From Sanguinoderma infundibulare (lineage: Eukaryota > Basidiomycota > Agaricomycetes > Polyporales > Polyporaceae): DNA of 64,000 nt. A program made the position numbers and the translations under genes. Positions 1-10,170 of the stretch are shown one piece after another. Numbering within the stretch: the stretch's first letter is position 1; every line of letters starts with the position of its first letter. The stretch covers positions 1,116,001-1,180,000 of the forward strand of contig JAVLRN010000004.1 in assembly GCA_032821775.1 (NCBI GenBank). The letters are read 5' to 3'. A model generated the notes under the pieces. The model worked only from the letters and a program-made list of their open reading frames with translations, had not been told where the DNA came from and did no database searches.

Positions 1-1173
1 GTCACACAATATGTCAAAGGATGTGCGACTTGCCAAAGTTGCAAAGTAAACACGCATCTGACAAAGCCACCACTAATGCCAATACCACACAGGGGAGACA
101 CGAGGCCATTTCAAACCATCACAATCGACTACATCACAGACCTCCTGGAAACACAAGAGGGATACAATGCGATTCAAGTCGTTGTAGATCACGACATTAC
201 CAAAGCAGCAGTAATGTCACCATGCACAAAAGAAATCACAGCCATAGGAACTTCTAAACTCCTATGGAAGGATGTTTTCAGTCGCTTTGGATTCCCTACC
301 AAGATTATTTCAGATAGAGGACCACAATTTAAGGCAAAAGCATTTCAAGAACTCCATCAGGCACTAGGGATTGAAACAGCGCTCAGTATGGCTTATCATC
401 CTCAGACGGATGGTCAAACGGAACGACTAAATCAAGAAATTGATCTGAGTCTACGAATATACTGTATGAACAATCCAGAAAGTTGGGCAGACCATTTACC
501 GGCATTCGAGTTCGCACACAACCAACGAGTCCATTCAGTTACAGGCAAATCGCCGTTTGAACTCCTGTACGGATACCAACCCCAAGCCGCCGGAACAGTT
601 CGAACAAACCTGAAACACCCCAGCACGGAAGAATGTCTCAGAGAATTAACGGAAAGTCGAGAAAATACCATAGCAGCACATGAACAAGCCGCCATCGCCA
701 TGGCCTGACGATTCTCAGGAAAACCAATACAATTCAAGGAAGGAGATAAGGTGTTTCTTGAAGCCACCAACCTCAAACTTCCTTACCCATACCGAAAGCT
801 CGCTCCCAAATGACACGGACCCTTTACCATCACGAAAGCCATTAATCCAGTAGCATTCAAGCTCAACATTCCCAAGTCATGGAAGCGAATTCATCCTGTC
901 TTCCATGCAAGCCTTCTAACTCCATATCGAACAACAAAAGAACACGGGCCTAGCTATTTAAAGCCTCCGCCGGAGATAATAGAAGGAGAAGAAGAACACG
1001 AGGTAGAAGCAATTCTCAAGCATCGCCTGAGAGGGAAGAGCCACAAAAGAACAGAGTACCTTGTGGCGTGGAAGGGGTGGGAATCATTCGAAAATTCATG
1101 GGAACCAGAAACACACTTTAAGAACGCTCCCAAAATCCTTAACGCTTACAAGCAACGACATCACCTTCTGTAG
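1..1173 (+). pseudogene. Ty3/Gypsy integrase with chromodomain, 5' end off the window
   Basis: One reading frame is followed from base 1 to the TAG at 1171-1173. It starts inside the integrase HHCC zinc finger (CATCQSC). It continues through the DDE core: first Asp in TIDYITDL, second in ISDRGPQF, Glu in TDGQTERLNQE. It ends in a chromodomain (YLVAWKGWE), as in fungal chromoviruses, where this domain guides integration to marked chromatin. Two in-frame TGA codons (706-708 and 811-813) break the frame. Both could come from CGA or TGG by one transition. Protease, RT and RNase H must lie left of the window. The family assignment is firm; the element is inactive as read. Confidence 0.93.
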
Positions 1174-1189
1174 ACCCCACGCATCAGCC

Positions 1190-1651
1190 ATGGCCCAACA
1201 CATCATCCCTCCCGCAACCTTCGAAGCGCTCGCATCGGGAACCGTCCGGCTGATCATTCCGCCGCCGCCGCACCTCCTCACCATCACCAGCTGCGAGTGC
1301 CACACAGGCACGTGGTTTCATTTCAGTTCCAACCCGTTCCATAACAGCCAAGCGTTCGGCCATATCTGGCAACATGAACCAGCTCACGTTGTCATCGAGG
1401 TCATGCAACGCATCCAGAACGAATACCCTCTAGCCTACTTCCATTTTATGACAGATCCACAATACCCCGAGCTCAAGGACCTGTACGCAGAATGGATCAA
1501 GGACGATGGGTGCAACTGTGAGTGTTGCCAGCTGCAACGTCTTCAAGAAAACAGTGCAGACCCACGACGCATCGATATCCCTCAACACCTCTTACGCAAA
1601 CTGTGCAAACGCAAGCACGGCAAGGTCAACGACAAACCGCGCAAACGATGA
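1190..1651 (+). CDS. Accessory ORF 1 of the Gypsy element, 153 aa, unknown function
   Basis: This ORF begins 16 bp after the integrase stop, on the same strand and in another frame, and is uninterrupted. The ATG at 1190 is the first in-frame start clear of the chromodomain coding region. The product has a proline stretch (IIPPPPHL), paired cysteines (SCECH, CNCECC) that could bind metal, and a basic tail (KRKHGKVNDKPRKR). I do not recognise the family. Its place between pol and the LTR at 3801 implies it moves with the element. A relic of the host locus is less likely because nothing separates it from pol. Confidence 0.6.
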   Translation: MAQHIIPPATFEALASGTVRLIIPPPPHLLTITSCECHTGTWFHFSSNPFHNSQAFGHIWQHEPAHVVIEVMQRIQNEYPLAYFHFMTDPQYPELKDLYAEWIKDDGCNCECCQLQRLQENSADPRRIDIPQHLLRKLCKRKHGKVNDKPRKR

Positions 1652-1772
1652 CGCACCCCAACTACTAACTAGCACGTGAACCGTACCGATCGGGGCATGT
1701 GTTGGTGGCCCCAACGGGCGTTCATTCCCCTAAAAAAATCGACAAATGGATAAGGTCGAGACGACCTTAAAC

Positions 1773-1787
1773 GGGAGGGGGAGATAG
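1773..1787 (+). other. Polypurine tract, internal or ancestral 3' PPT
   Basis: A 15-base all-purine run except its last T-A step (GGGAGGGGGAGATAG) is followed by TAATATGATAGG. This is the arrangement expected at a retroelement PPT/LTR junction, yet the recognisable LTR starts 2 kb further on at 3801. It may be an internal plus-strand primer, or the old 3' end of the element before more sequence was added. Confidence 0.4.
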
Positions 1788-1889
1788 TAATATGATAGGA
1801 TTTTTATTTTTTACAATGCCATTTGCACCATGAACACACCCAAACAAATATGACGAACAAATAAGGACCGGTACAACAATCGATGCCGC

Positions 1890-2110
1890 CACCAACCATA
1901 AACATAGGGTTGCCATAACCTTTCCCTTCAAAATCGCCCAAACGAGAACGAGGACAGACTTGTACAATCAGTGACATCACCAACCATGAATAAGCATAGG
2001 GTTGCCATAACCTTTTCCCTCAAGATCGCCTAAATTGGAATGAGAAAGCTTTTCCATAGCCTCTCCCTCAGTTCTACCCAAATTAGGATGAGGATAGACT
2101 TGTCATAGCC
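1890..2110 (+). repeat. About 88-bp direct repeats upstream of accessory ORF 2
   Basis: The word CACCAACCAT followed by a CATAGGGTTGCCATAACC block occurs at 1890 and again at 1978, a spacing of 88 bp. A third, weaker copy follows near 2054-2100 (CCATAGCCT and AGGATAGACTTGT). Repeats of this kind are common in retroelement U3 regions and in enhancers. The array lies just upstream of the TATA box that precedes the ORF at 2266. Confidence 0.6.
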
Positions 2111-2170
2111 TTTCCCCGCTTTCTCAACCAATCCGGGTCACCCAAGAAGCCACACCTGAACTTCACGAAC

Positions 2171-2180
2171 CATATAAAAG
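2171..2180 (+). promoter_or_regulatory. TATA box for accessory ORF 2
   Basis: CATATAAAAG lies 86-95 bp before the ATG at 2266. A pyrimidine-rich stretch (CCCTCACCCCCTCCACC and onward) fills the gap, as is usual for fungal 5' leaders. It suggests the ORF is transcribed from its own promoter rather than only from the LTR. Confidence 0.5.
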
Positions 2181-2265
2181 GAATGAAACAAAAACACAAT
2201 CCCTCACCCCCTCCACCACTCAACTCCTCACACCGACACCCCCGCTCTATCCTTCACAACTCACC

Positions 2266-3819
2266 ATGCCTCGTGCCTCAAAGAACAAGACCAACTCTCA
2301 CCGCAGCCAACGGCCAAGCAACCAAAGCAGCCTAGGTTACAACACTCTGCGTAGCATGGCGAAAGAAGCTTTCCCCCCTCCGCCTAGATTCATCCGAGAC
2401 AGACCAATCGTCAACTATGACCATCTACCGCGACCCCTCACTTCCGTCAATCCAGATGGGACCCTCTCCGACAGGATCGGATGGGTCCTCGCTCACCCAG
2501 ACCTCCACGATCAGGTACGTGCCCGTACCTATCACATACGGCACGCCGGACTTCATACTGGTGTCTATCGGGCTCTGACGGAGCTCGCACCAATCTGTAT
2601 GGAGCTCGCTTCGTATGTCTGGAAATCTGGAGGTCCAGCCTCGGAGAAGGAGAGAGCACAAAGGCTGGCCACGGCAGCACATGCAAACATCGTCAACACC
2701 ACTGACTGGGTCATGGAGCATCTCGCTACTGGCCAGATGGCTCATGCCCTGTCCGAGCTCCTCCCTACCCGCACACAACACGTTTACACCAGTCGTTTCC
2801 AGATGCCTCCAGGCCCAGCTAGGGTCAACGACTACCCTATCCCATTTCACGAAGGCGTCACGGCCACAGCCTGGGGACAGGAAGATGATGCGATGATGGC
2901 AGAACCCCCGCCGTCTCCCTCACCGTGGGGAACCCCAAGCTGGACCCCATGGGATGACCAGTCAGGAAGTGACTCCGACAAGGAGAACATCCCCCCACCA
3001 GTGACACCAGCGACCACACACTCCACCGACAACCATAACCAGTTCGCCGCCCTGACGATGTTGGCGGATACGGTGATAGCATCGGACACCTCTGGGTCCG
3101 ATGAAGGGTACAAGTTTCTGTACCCCGATAACGCGAGTCCCGCAATGACAGGATACGAGGTAGATGACGAAGAAGACCTCCCCGAGCTCGAAGAGCTCAC
3201 CCTCTCCTCGATTGAAGACGTGCAAGACCAAGCGTTTGATGAGGCCGTCTCCACTCCTCCTACTCCACCAACCACACCCATCTCACCACCCGTACCACGA
3301 CTGGGGACTGCCCCATCCCCTTTCCACCTCATGTATATCGTCGACTCAACCAACTTCGTGTTGGTACATGAAGACGACTTCCCCATCGAATGCTCCCGTG
3401 ACCTCACGCAGGATCATCTCAAGTTAGCCATGCCCGACATCGACGAGCCAAAGCTATGGAGGGGCATCCTGCACATTGAGGACGCTATAGCCAAGTTTCT
3501 CAATCTCCCCTCGATGAAGATAGCCAATGGGAACGCGGAGCACAACATTCCCTATCTGCAAGCAATAGAGGAGGAATACGTGCCCGGATGGGACGAGGTC
3601 AGGCGAGACATCCCCCTCGACGTCTTCTACCACTTCGCCATCGACATGTACGTCGTCAGCTACGGGGACGGACTCTGGACCGGAGTAGCCCCCGCAGTCC
3701 GACAGGCAGCCGTCACCCTCACCATCCCTGCGGGAGGAAGCAGCACATTCGTCCGATGGGAGCCCAAGGTCGGGACGACCTTGATGGGAGAGGGAGCTAA
3801 TGTTACGACAACGGACTAA
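2266..3819 (+). CDS. Accessory ORF 2 of the Gypsy element, 517 aa, unknown function
   Basis: Long intact ORF with Kozak-like CACCATGCC at the start. The N-terminus is basic and Ser/Gln-rich. Residues about 60-170 form a compact alpha-rich block. Residues about 195-330 are acidic and Pro/Ser/Thr-rich (SDSDKENIPPP, DDEEDLPELEEL). The C-terminal part is folded-looking. I do not recognise the family. The last residues (NVTTTD) and the stop are encoded by the first 19 bases of the LTR that starts at 3801, so the ORF belongs to the element. It has no stops although pol upstream has two, suggesting recent acquisition or selection. It may be a Gag-like, silencing-related or captured host protein; nothing in the sequence decides. 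Confidence 0.7.
   Translation: MPRASKNKTNSHRSQRPSNQSSLGYNTLRSMAKEAFPPPPRFIRDRPIVNYDHLPRPLTSVNPDGTLSDRIGWVLAHPDLHDQVRARTYHIRHAGLHTGVYRALTELAPICMELASYVWKSGGPASEKERAQRLATAAHANIVNTTDWVMEHLATGQMAHALSELLPTRTQHVYTSRFQMPPGPARVNDYPIPFHEGVTATAWGQEDDAMMAEPPPSPSPWGTPSWTPWDDQSGSDSDKENIPPPVTPATTHSTDNHNQFAALTMLADTVIASDTSGSDEGYKFLYPDNASPAMTGYEVDDEEDLPELEELTLSSIEDVQDQAFDEAVSTPPTPPTTPISPPVPRLGTAPSPFHLMYIVDSTNFVLVHEDDFPIECSRDLTQDHLKLAMPDIDEPKLWRGILHIEDAIAKFLNLPSMKIANGNAEHNIPYLQAIEEEYVPGWDEVRRDIPLDVFYHFAIDMYVVSYGDGLWTGVAPAVRQAAVTLTIPAGGSSTFVRWEPKVGTTLMGEGANVTTTD
3783..3800 (+). other. 3' polypurine tract of the plus-strand Gypsy element
   Basis: GATGGGAGAGGGAGCTAA ends exactly where the LTR begins. It overlaps the coding end of accessory ORF 2, so the plus-strand priming site lies inside a gene. 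Confidence 0.65.
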
Positions 3820-3932
3820 ACACGTACTATTTTTTACTTTTATTTTTACTCATTGTACCAATAGGCGACTCGTACTATGCAGGACATAGTCAGGGATTGG
3901 ACTTGATCTCTATACAGGTTACTAGCTCTAGC

Positions 3933-4068
3933 TGACTCATTCCGTAGTCAGAATGACTCACTCCGCAGTTGCTGACTCAACATGACTCGTTCCGCAGTAA
4001 TGTTGACTCATCCCGCAGTCACTGACTCCCTATGAGTCATTCCGCAGTCTATGACTCCACAGGACTCA
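3933..4068 (+). promoter_or_regulatory. Array of Gcn4/AP-1-type TGACTCA sites in the LTR U3
   Basis: Five perfect TGA(C/G)TCA sites start at 3933, 3954, 3973, 4014 and 4033. One-mismatch forms start at 3983, 4023, 4052 and 4062. Most are followed by a (T/C)CCGCAGT word. TGACTCA is the site of Gcn4/Jun-type bZIP activators, which respond to amino-acid starvation in fungi. The array lies 45-180 bp upstream of the TATA box, where an enhancer would sit. Confidence 0.7.
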
Positions 4069-4113
4069 TTCCCGCAGTAGTTAGTAAGCCGCAGCACGCA
4101 GCACTTAGACATG

Positions 4114-4120
4114 TATATAA
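4114..4120 (+). promoter_or_regulatory. TATA box of the 3' LTR
   Basis: TATATAA within atgTATATAAgggg, downstream of the bZIP-site array and about 180 bp before the LTR end. This placing is normal for an LTR promoter. Confidence 0.6.
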
Positions 4121-4303
4121 GGGGCAACGCCTCAGTAGCGACCCCCAGTTTTCAGTCTCCTGTTTTATACACCAAGTTGTATATCATTCTGTCTCTATAG
4201 TCAACAGACTATAAGTCCCTCTAAGCTTTACTTTGACAAGTCCAAGCTTAGTCTAAAAACGTGTTAATACTTGTAAAAGTCCTACAAGTATTGAGACGTA
4301 ACA

Positions 4304-6975
4304 GTCATCTGGCGCACTTGACAGAGATGGCACGTCCGAACATACCACTTGATGTCAGAGATCATGTCCGGCCACCAGAAGCGGTCGCAGATGAACGCAC
4401 GTGTAGCGAAGTATCCACGGTGTCCAATACGGTCGTGCAAGTTGTGGAGGATCTCAGGTCGGTGCGCGGGAGGGATTACCTTACGGTGTGCACCCTCCGC
4501 ATGTCGCTTCCACAAGAAACTGCGCTCGTCGAGAGCGAACTGAAGAGCAAACTTGTAGAAGCCCTCGAATTGTCACTCATTGAGACCTGTCAGACGCTGC
4601 AGGTTGCGTAAGAACCTCATAACCGCAAGGACCTGCTTCTCCGCCTCGAGCGCAGAGGGCCTACGGGGAAACGCATCATATGACAGGGTGCGGTCCGGTT
4701 CGTTCTCCGGACGAGCGTTACATGTGGTATCGAGCATCTGCATCAGAATCTGCAATGGCGCAGAAACATGTGGTTCTGCAGGGCACGGGAGTTCCTCCTT
4801 GGAGTGCAACAGGGCATCGCCGAGGCGAGGAGGCCGGATTACTTCTGTGGTGAAACCGTAGAGCTTGTCGACCCATTCTTTGAAGTTGTCATCTTCCGGC
4901 GGAGGATCCCCTTCTTGTGGGGGACAATGCGAAAGACCGTCCGGCATGTGGCGCTCGCCCGGTACGTGCATGAGCTCGAAGTGGAACATTAGGATGGACA
5001 TGATCCACCGGTTAATGGATGTGGACGGGACGATGTCAGGGTTCGAGAGCATCCCTTGGATGTACCGCACATCGACCTCAACAATGAAGTGTCAAACGCC
5101 AACCAGCCACAGGCGAAGAGTGCCTAACGCGCGGTAAAGACCGTAGATCTCCAATTTCAGTTGCAAGAAACACTGCTCGCACGCATTCAGCGTGATTGAG
5201 CCGAAGCGGTTGTAGTACCGTACGGAGGGCTTCTTTGGGTCCTGTTGGCACAGAAGGAATCCGACCGCCATCCAAGACGTATCGACACCTAGGATGACAG
5301 GAGCATCCGACTCGTAGTCGAGCGCATGAAGCGCAGGGGAGCCCATCAGCGCCTGCTTCAACATGGCCATCACTTCATCCTGCGCGGCGCCCCACTCAAA
5401 CTTGATGTCCTTGCGGGTCAGCTGCACGAGAGGATGCGCGAGCTTCATGAAGTTGAGGATGAAAATGCATGCGACACCAATAGTCCCTAGGAAGGCACGA
5501 ACGTCCGAAAGGTCACGGCACGGCCCCCAAGCAGTAACCATGCGGATGCGGTCAGTGTCCAGCAGTTGACCGATCGGTGTGCAGCGGTGGCCGATTACCA
5601 TGCTGTCGAGAACGAATGCAACATACTTCGGACCTGAGAACGTCCCACCGGAGTATGTGATACATTGTTGGATCCACATAAGGTGGTCGAAGTGCTCATA
5701 TACGAAATGTTGCACTTTGGGGTTCACCTTGATCATCTCGTAAGAGCCGTCTGCCAAGCAATAGTCGCTCTTGGGTCCCTTAACAGGTACATCATCGATG
5801 TATGGAATTGTGCGGTGGGGAATTTCTTCCTGGAGTATGAACGTAACGTTGTCGTGGAAGATGGGAACGGAGTTAGACCAGCCCATGGGCAGTGTTACCA
5901 GGTGGTGCACACCGTAGGGGGTCTGGAAGGTGGTCAAATCGCACGATGACTCTGCTATTTCTCACTTGTCGTACCCAATGTAGAGATCGAGGAGAGCTAG
6001 GCACGGTCAACCGGCGAATTGTTCGGTGAGGTGTTCGGGGAGAGGAGGAATGCCAGAGTGTTGTATGGTGACCGCGTTGAGCGGCTCGAGACTATGCATG
6101 ATGTGGAGACTCTTTCCATCCTTCTTGAGCACGCAGAACCAGTTCGAGTGGTAGGACGAGTTCGACGGTTCGTAAACCCCACTGTTGATCTTCTTCTGGA
6201 TGATTCCGCAGACCTCCTTGTACAGACCAGGCAGTATCAGGAAGTTCTTGAAAACCCAAGGCTTGTGCGGCACGGTGGGTATCTCGATCAGGGGGAAGAA
6301 GTCGCGCCAAAACCGACCACGCTCAGAGTCATCCCAGGCAATACCGAGCTCTTGCTTCTTGATGAGGTCATCGAGGACGTCGAGTTCCACTTCGCTGAGA
6401 AGGTGGGCGTGCGCCTTTCGCATTGCTTTGCGTCGTTCCATGGTATAGTGTACACCAGGCATAAATGGTGGTGGGTTCGGGTCGAGTTCGGGCATGTTGG
6501 CGAGCGGGTCACCTACGATGCAGTGAACTATGCGGAATCGTTCGGGAAGCTCCATTTGGAGCGGGCGAACCTTCAACGTGGCAGGCTTGTACTTCTTCTT
6601 GAGAGAGAGGAAGATCTCGGCCGCGTCGTCGGCCGCTAGAGAGTTGCACTGTTGCGGCACATCGTAACCTAGTTCATACAGATTAGCAGCAAGCAGAAAC
6701 GAAACTTCAGGGTATATCAGAGACGGAGTTGAAGAGCGTGCATAAAGGGGCGCAATTGGAACTTCGATGAAGGAATCGGACAGCGTTGTATCATTTTGTA
6801 TAGTAGAGTCGATATTGTATGTGAAAGATTCAGCAGAACGACGCAGACCCCGTGGTGTAGAAAAGGCACCACGCAGTAAACCATTTTCTGTGTCCAGAAG
6901 ACATATATCGTAATGAAACTGAGAAGCGAAAACGGTAGACTTATCGGGAGGTAAAACCTTCTGATTGCATGACAA
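4304..6975 (-). pseudogene. RT, RNase H and start of integrase of the minus-strand Gypsy element
   Basis: A single frame runs from 6975 to 4304. It contains the RT fingers (GVYEPSNSSYHSNWF), palm (TLPMGWSNSVPIFHD) and active site (YIDD in TIPYIDDV). An RNase H-like block (GVDTSWMAVGFLL) follows. The end holds the integrase zinc finger (HDRIGHRG with RTCHLCQV), cut at 4304. Four in-frame TGA codons break it, at 6007-6009, 5962-5964, 5092-5094 and 4573-4575. Each reads naturally as an Arg CGA hit by one transition. The protein would be inactive. It is in a different frame from gag-protease, as in elements that use a frameshift, though an indel between 7110 and 6975 is also possible. Confidence 0.9.
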
Positions 6976-7109
6976 AAGATACGCAGAACAAATAGAGGAG
7001 CTGTCCAGACTTGAAATCAGGGTATACGAGGTGAAGGAAGCGGTACCACGATTTCAATCGTACTCTACAATGAAAGCAGTCGCTCCCTCGTTATCTGGTA
7101 TTAACTCCT

Positions 7110-10100
7110 CTATCCTTGAAAACCCAGCACCTGAGCCGGCGATGGAGGTGGACATTCACCATGTGGATAGGTGGGGATAACCAGGACTGCATCCATTATT
7201 GGACAGGTCAGGGTGATGACATGGTTTTCTCCCGGCAGGTTCTCGAACTTTGCGTTGAAGATTGCGTCGAAGGGGCGACTGAGGAGAACATCGTACGATG
7301 CGTTGCGAATGATGAAGATCTGGAAGTATGCAGTCATGTCATGACTGACAGTAATAGGGACGTTTCGCACAACGCCTAGAACCTGGTCGACCGAGCCGTT
7401 TGCTGCAACTGCGCAAAGGTTGACGTTCGGATCGTACACAATGCCTGCCTTGAGACAGCGCTCCTCGCTCATGGAGATGAACTGACAGCCACAGTCGATG
7501 ATGCATTTGGTGACCAAAGAGGCACCGACAATTGCCCAGAGCATGCGCAAGCGGACGCGCGACATAGCAGACTGGGCGGGGTCAATGCCCTCCACTGAGT
7601 CTCCAGAAAGGCGAAGTATACCGCGCGGTAGCTCGTCGTCTGCCATCAAATTTGCGAGCTCGAGAGGGCCGTCCTTGGAGGCATCAGCTGCTGATAGATT
7701 GAGAACATGCGCTTCCTTTGCATGGTTCGGAGTGTCTTCATCGTCTACTTCCTCGATATACGCTTGCAAAGGACGACAGTCCTCCTGTGTCTGTAAACGC
7801 GCGGTAGTCGCACTAGATGAACGGGGCGTCAACGCGATGTTCAAAGGCTTGTCTTTCAGTGCGCTTGCCAAACGGTGCGCGGCTGTGATGTCATGGACGT
7901 GATGTCGCACACCAGGCGCGATGCTAAGCAGCTCCTTCGATGAGATCTCCAAACCTCCAGAGAGCAAACGCTGAGCAATGCATTCTTCCGCATCTGCGTC
8001 GAGCTCAGAGAACATTGTTCTATAGGCAGGCTCGTGCGGCCACATGGCGATGGCCTTGAACGCGGGTCCTGTCTTTGGGAGTGTGTCGCCCGCACCGTTC
8101 GCGGGCTGAGGCTCCTTTGCTGGGAGGACCACATTTGTGGCATCGCGTGCACTTGCAAAAGGATGAATAGGACCGGCCCACTGATCACGCGCATCATCAC
8201 CGTACATCGCGACGCACTTCCCCTTGTTAACTAGTGGCTGATCAGGTGCACTAGGCGACGTTGAGCTTGATGTGTTCTGCGAAGCGGGAGGCGCACAGTC
8301 GGTCGACTTGTACATGGGCTTATGACCCGGGGGGACGAGCACGTAGTCCATGATCTGTCTGCCAGGCGTGACCTTACGCGTCATAGCCTCGGTGGACAGC
8401 TCGAAGATTTCTGCATCGATCTGGTCCCCTTCATCCAGTCCTTCCAACACCAGGGTCATCTGAGCAGTGTTCTGCGGCACGTTCTAAGGAGCGTTCTGCG
8501 TGGTTTGCTGGTTAGCACAGTGTGCATCTAATGCGATGTTGACGCGCTCCTGGATTGTGAGACTGCACAGTGTTTCGGGGACAGGCGAGTAGTCAACCAG
8601 CACAATGCGACCGCTCATGTCATGACGAATCTTGCCCGCAGCCATGTCGTCATGAATTGCCCGACAGTTATGCATGCTACAGTCTGGACCGCCACAGTAG
8701 AAGCAGCCATCTCGATGAGCGTTCTGGCCTTGTCCCATGCCCGCATTGTTCCTTTGCCCCGTGTTGTCCTGACAGCCCGCGCCTTCGTAACGACCAGCCG
8801 GCAGAGTCGGGGGACGAGGCAGGCCACGGCTCGACATGATGTTCTTGTTAAGTCGGTCGATGCCGTCTAGGATGGCCTGGAACATTTCAATGGACAGCTC
8901 CGCCTTGATCGCTGGAGCAGGATTTGGCGTGTGCGTCTGTGTGGGGTACCCGGTCAGTGCGCCCAGGGTGTAGTACCGAGTGGGTGGCTCAGTAAAGGCG
9001 ACATGCAGCGCGAGATCAGCTGCATATGTGCAGGGATGCTGAATGACATGCTGAATCGCAGCATGGATCTCTGCGAATGGCCACAGCACGTCACCGATCA
9101 CATTCGGATTTGTCGTGTCGAGGCATGCTATAACCCGCGCCCGGATAGGCACGGCAAGTGCCTTGAGGAGCGCGTCACCCATGACCTCCTCTGTGATCCG
9201 GCCTTCCTTCTTCAGGTACATGACGATCAAAAAGACTTCGATGTGATGTTCGAGGTACTCTGCATGCATGGTAACAGGGCCAAGACGATCACATTTGCCC
9301 ATGACTGCGTCGAGGTTCTGAATCGTCTAGATCTGCTTCTCGTTCGTGTTGGGGTAAAGCTCGAGCACCTCCTTCTCGAACTCGCTGTACTTGGCCACCT
9401 TGTTGATATAGGAGGGCATGTACTTTCACGCTTCCGCGACCGTTGGCACGACGTAGTGGATTGCGAAGTCCTTCCACTCCTCTTCGTTGTCTAGCTCGTG
9501 ACAGTCGAACAATTGCCTAAGATCCTCGAAGTAGGATATGATACCATGCATTTGTGCTGGGTCGAATTTCGGACAGGTCTGCTCGCCACAGAGGGGCATA
9601 GCCTTTGTGCCCTTTGCTGCCATCGTGGAGGCCGCGACACTTGTTGGAGGATTCTGCGTCATAGGTGGGGGGGGCTGCTGAGTCGGCGATGACTGAGCAC
9701 GGGAGAAACGGGACGGAGTGATCGGCTGCGGGATTCGAGATGAACCGCTCAGTACAGGAGGGTTCGGTGTGTTCGGAGCAGTAGAATACGGAGTTTGCAT
9801 GGTGGGAGCACGTCTACAGGACGTACGCAGTTCAGAGAGGACGGATTCGAGGTTTGAGCTGTCGATTCTGAGACCCTTAAGGTTGTGGACATTGCGGACT
9901 GGCTTGGGAGCCGTTGATGCGTCGAGCGAAGCAGCTCTTGCACGGGATGCGTGGTACAGTTCGGTGCAGTAGTCGGGGCATGAGTGCGTTCGGAGCAAAC
10001 GTGGACGGTATGGATCGGAAACAATGTAGGTCGGAGATGGCGGGTTTGCTCTCACTAGAGTGTGAAGAACTGCAAGGTCATGTAGGAACCCTGGGTCTTG

Positions 10101-10112
10101 AGAGAGTGTCAT
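7110..10112 (-). pseudogene. Gag and protease of the minus-strand Gypsy element
   Basis: One frame runs from a first internal Met at 10112, 59 bp downstream of the LTR end, to TAG at 7110-7112. Order: proline-rich N-part, capsid-like helices (residues around FPAQMHGIISYF and onward), a zinc-knuckle-like Cys cluster (CFYCGGPDCSMHNC, with atypical spacing), then a retropepsin-like domain with D-C-G (IIDCGCQF) in place of D-S/T-G. Stops at 9426-9428 (TGA), 9327-9329 (TAG) and 8484-8486 (TAG) break it. The frame stays open upstream into the LTR, but the start must lie after the primer-binding site. Confidence 0.8.
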
Positions 10113-10150
10113 CGGGGACACCTTGAACCTACAGACGGCACCTGAAGTCC

Positions 10151-10167
10151 CCTCACGGTGGGCTCCA
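10151..10167 (-). other. Primer-binding site of the minus-strand Gypsy element
   Basis: Minus strand TGGAGCCCACCGTGAGG starts 3 bases inside the LTR end (ACA-TTT-TGG). TGG at this place pairs with the CCA end of a tRNA. I did not identify which tRNA. Confidence 0.55.
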
Positions 10168-10170
10168 AAA

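Larger units (their letters stand above)
3801..4303 (+). repeat. 3' LTR (503 bp) of the plus-strand Gypsy element
   Basis: The boundaries are set by a perfect 7-bp terminal inverted repeat, TGTTACG at 3801 and CGTAACA ending at 4303. A polypurine tract abuts the left end. The right end joins abruptly to integrase coding sequence of the opposite-strand Gypsy element. The first 5 bases outside (gtcat, 4304-4308) would be the target duplication; its partner is off the left edge. The LTR holds a bZIP-site array and a TATA box. Confidence 0.85.

Noticed and set aside
2425..3407. Long ORFs antisense to accessory ORF 2
   Set aside because: They are frame shadows of a GC-rich gene; none has its own promoter or a recognisable motif.
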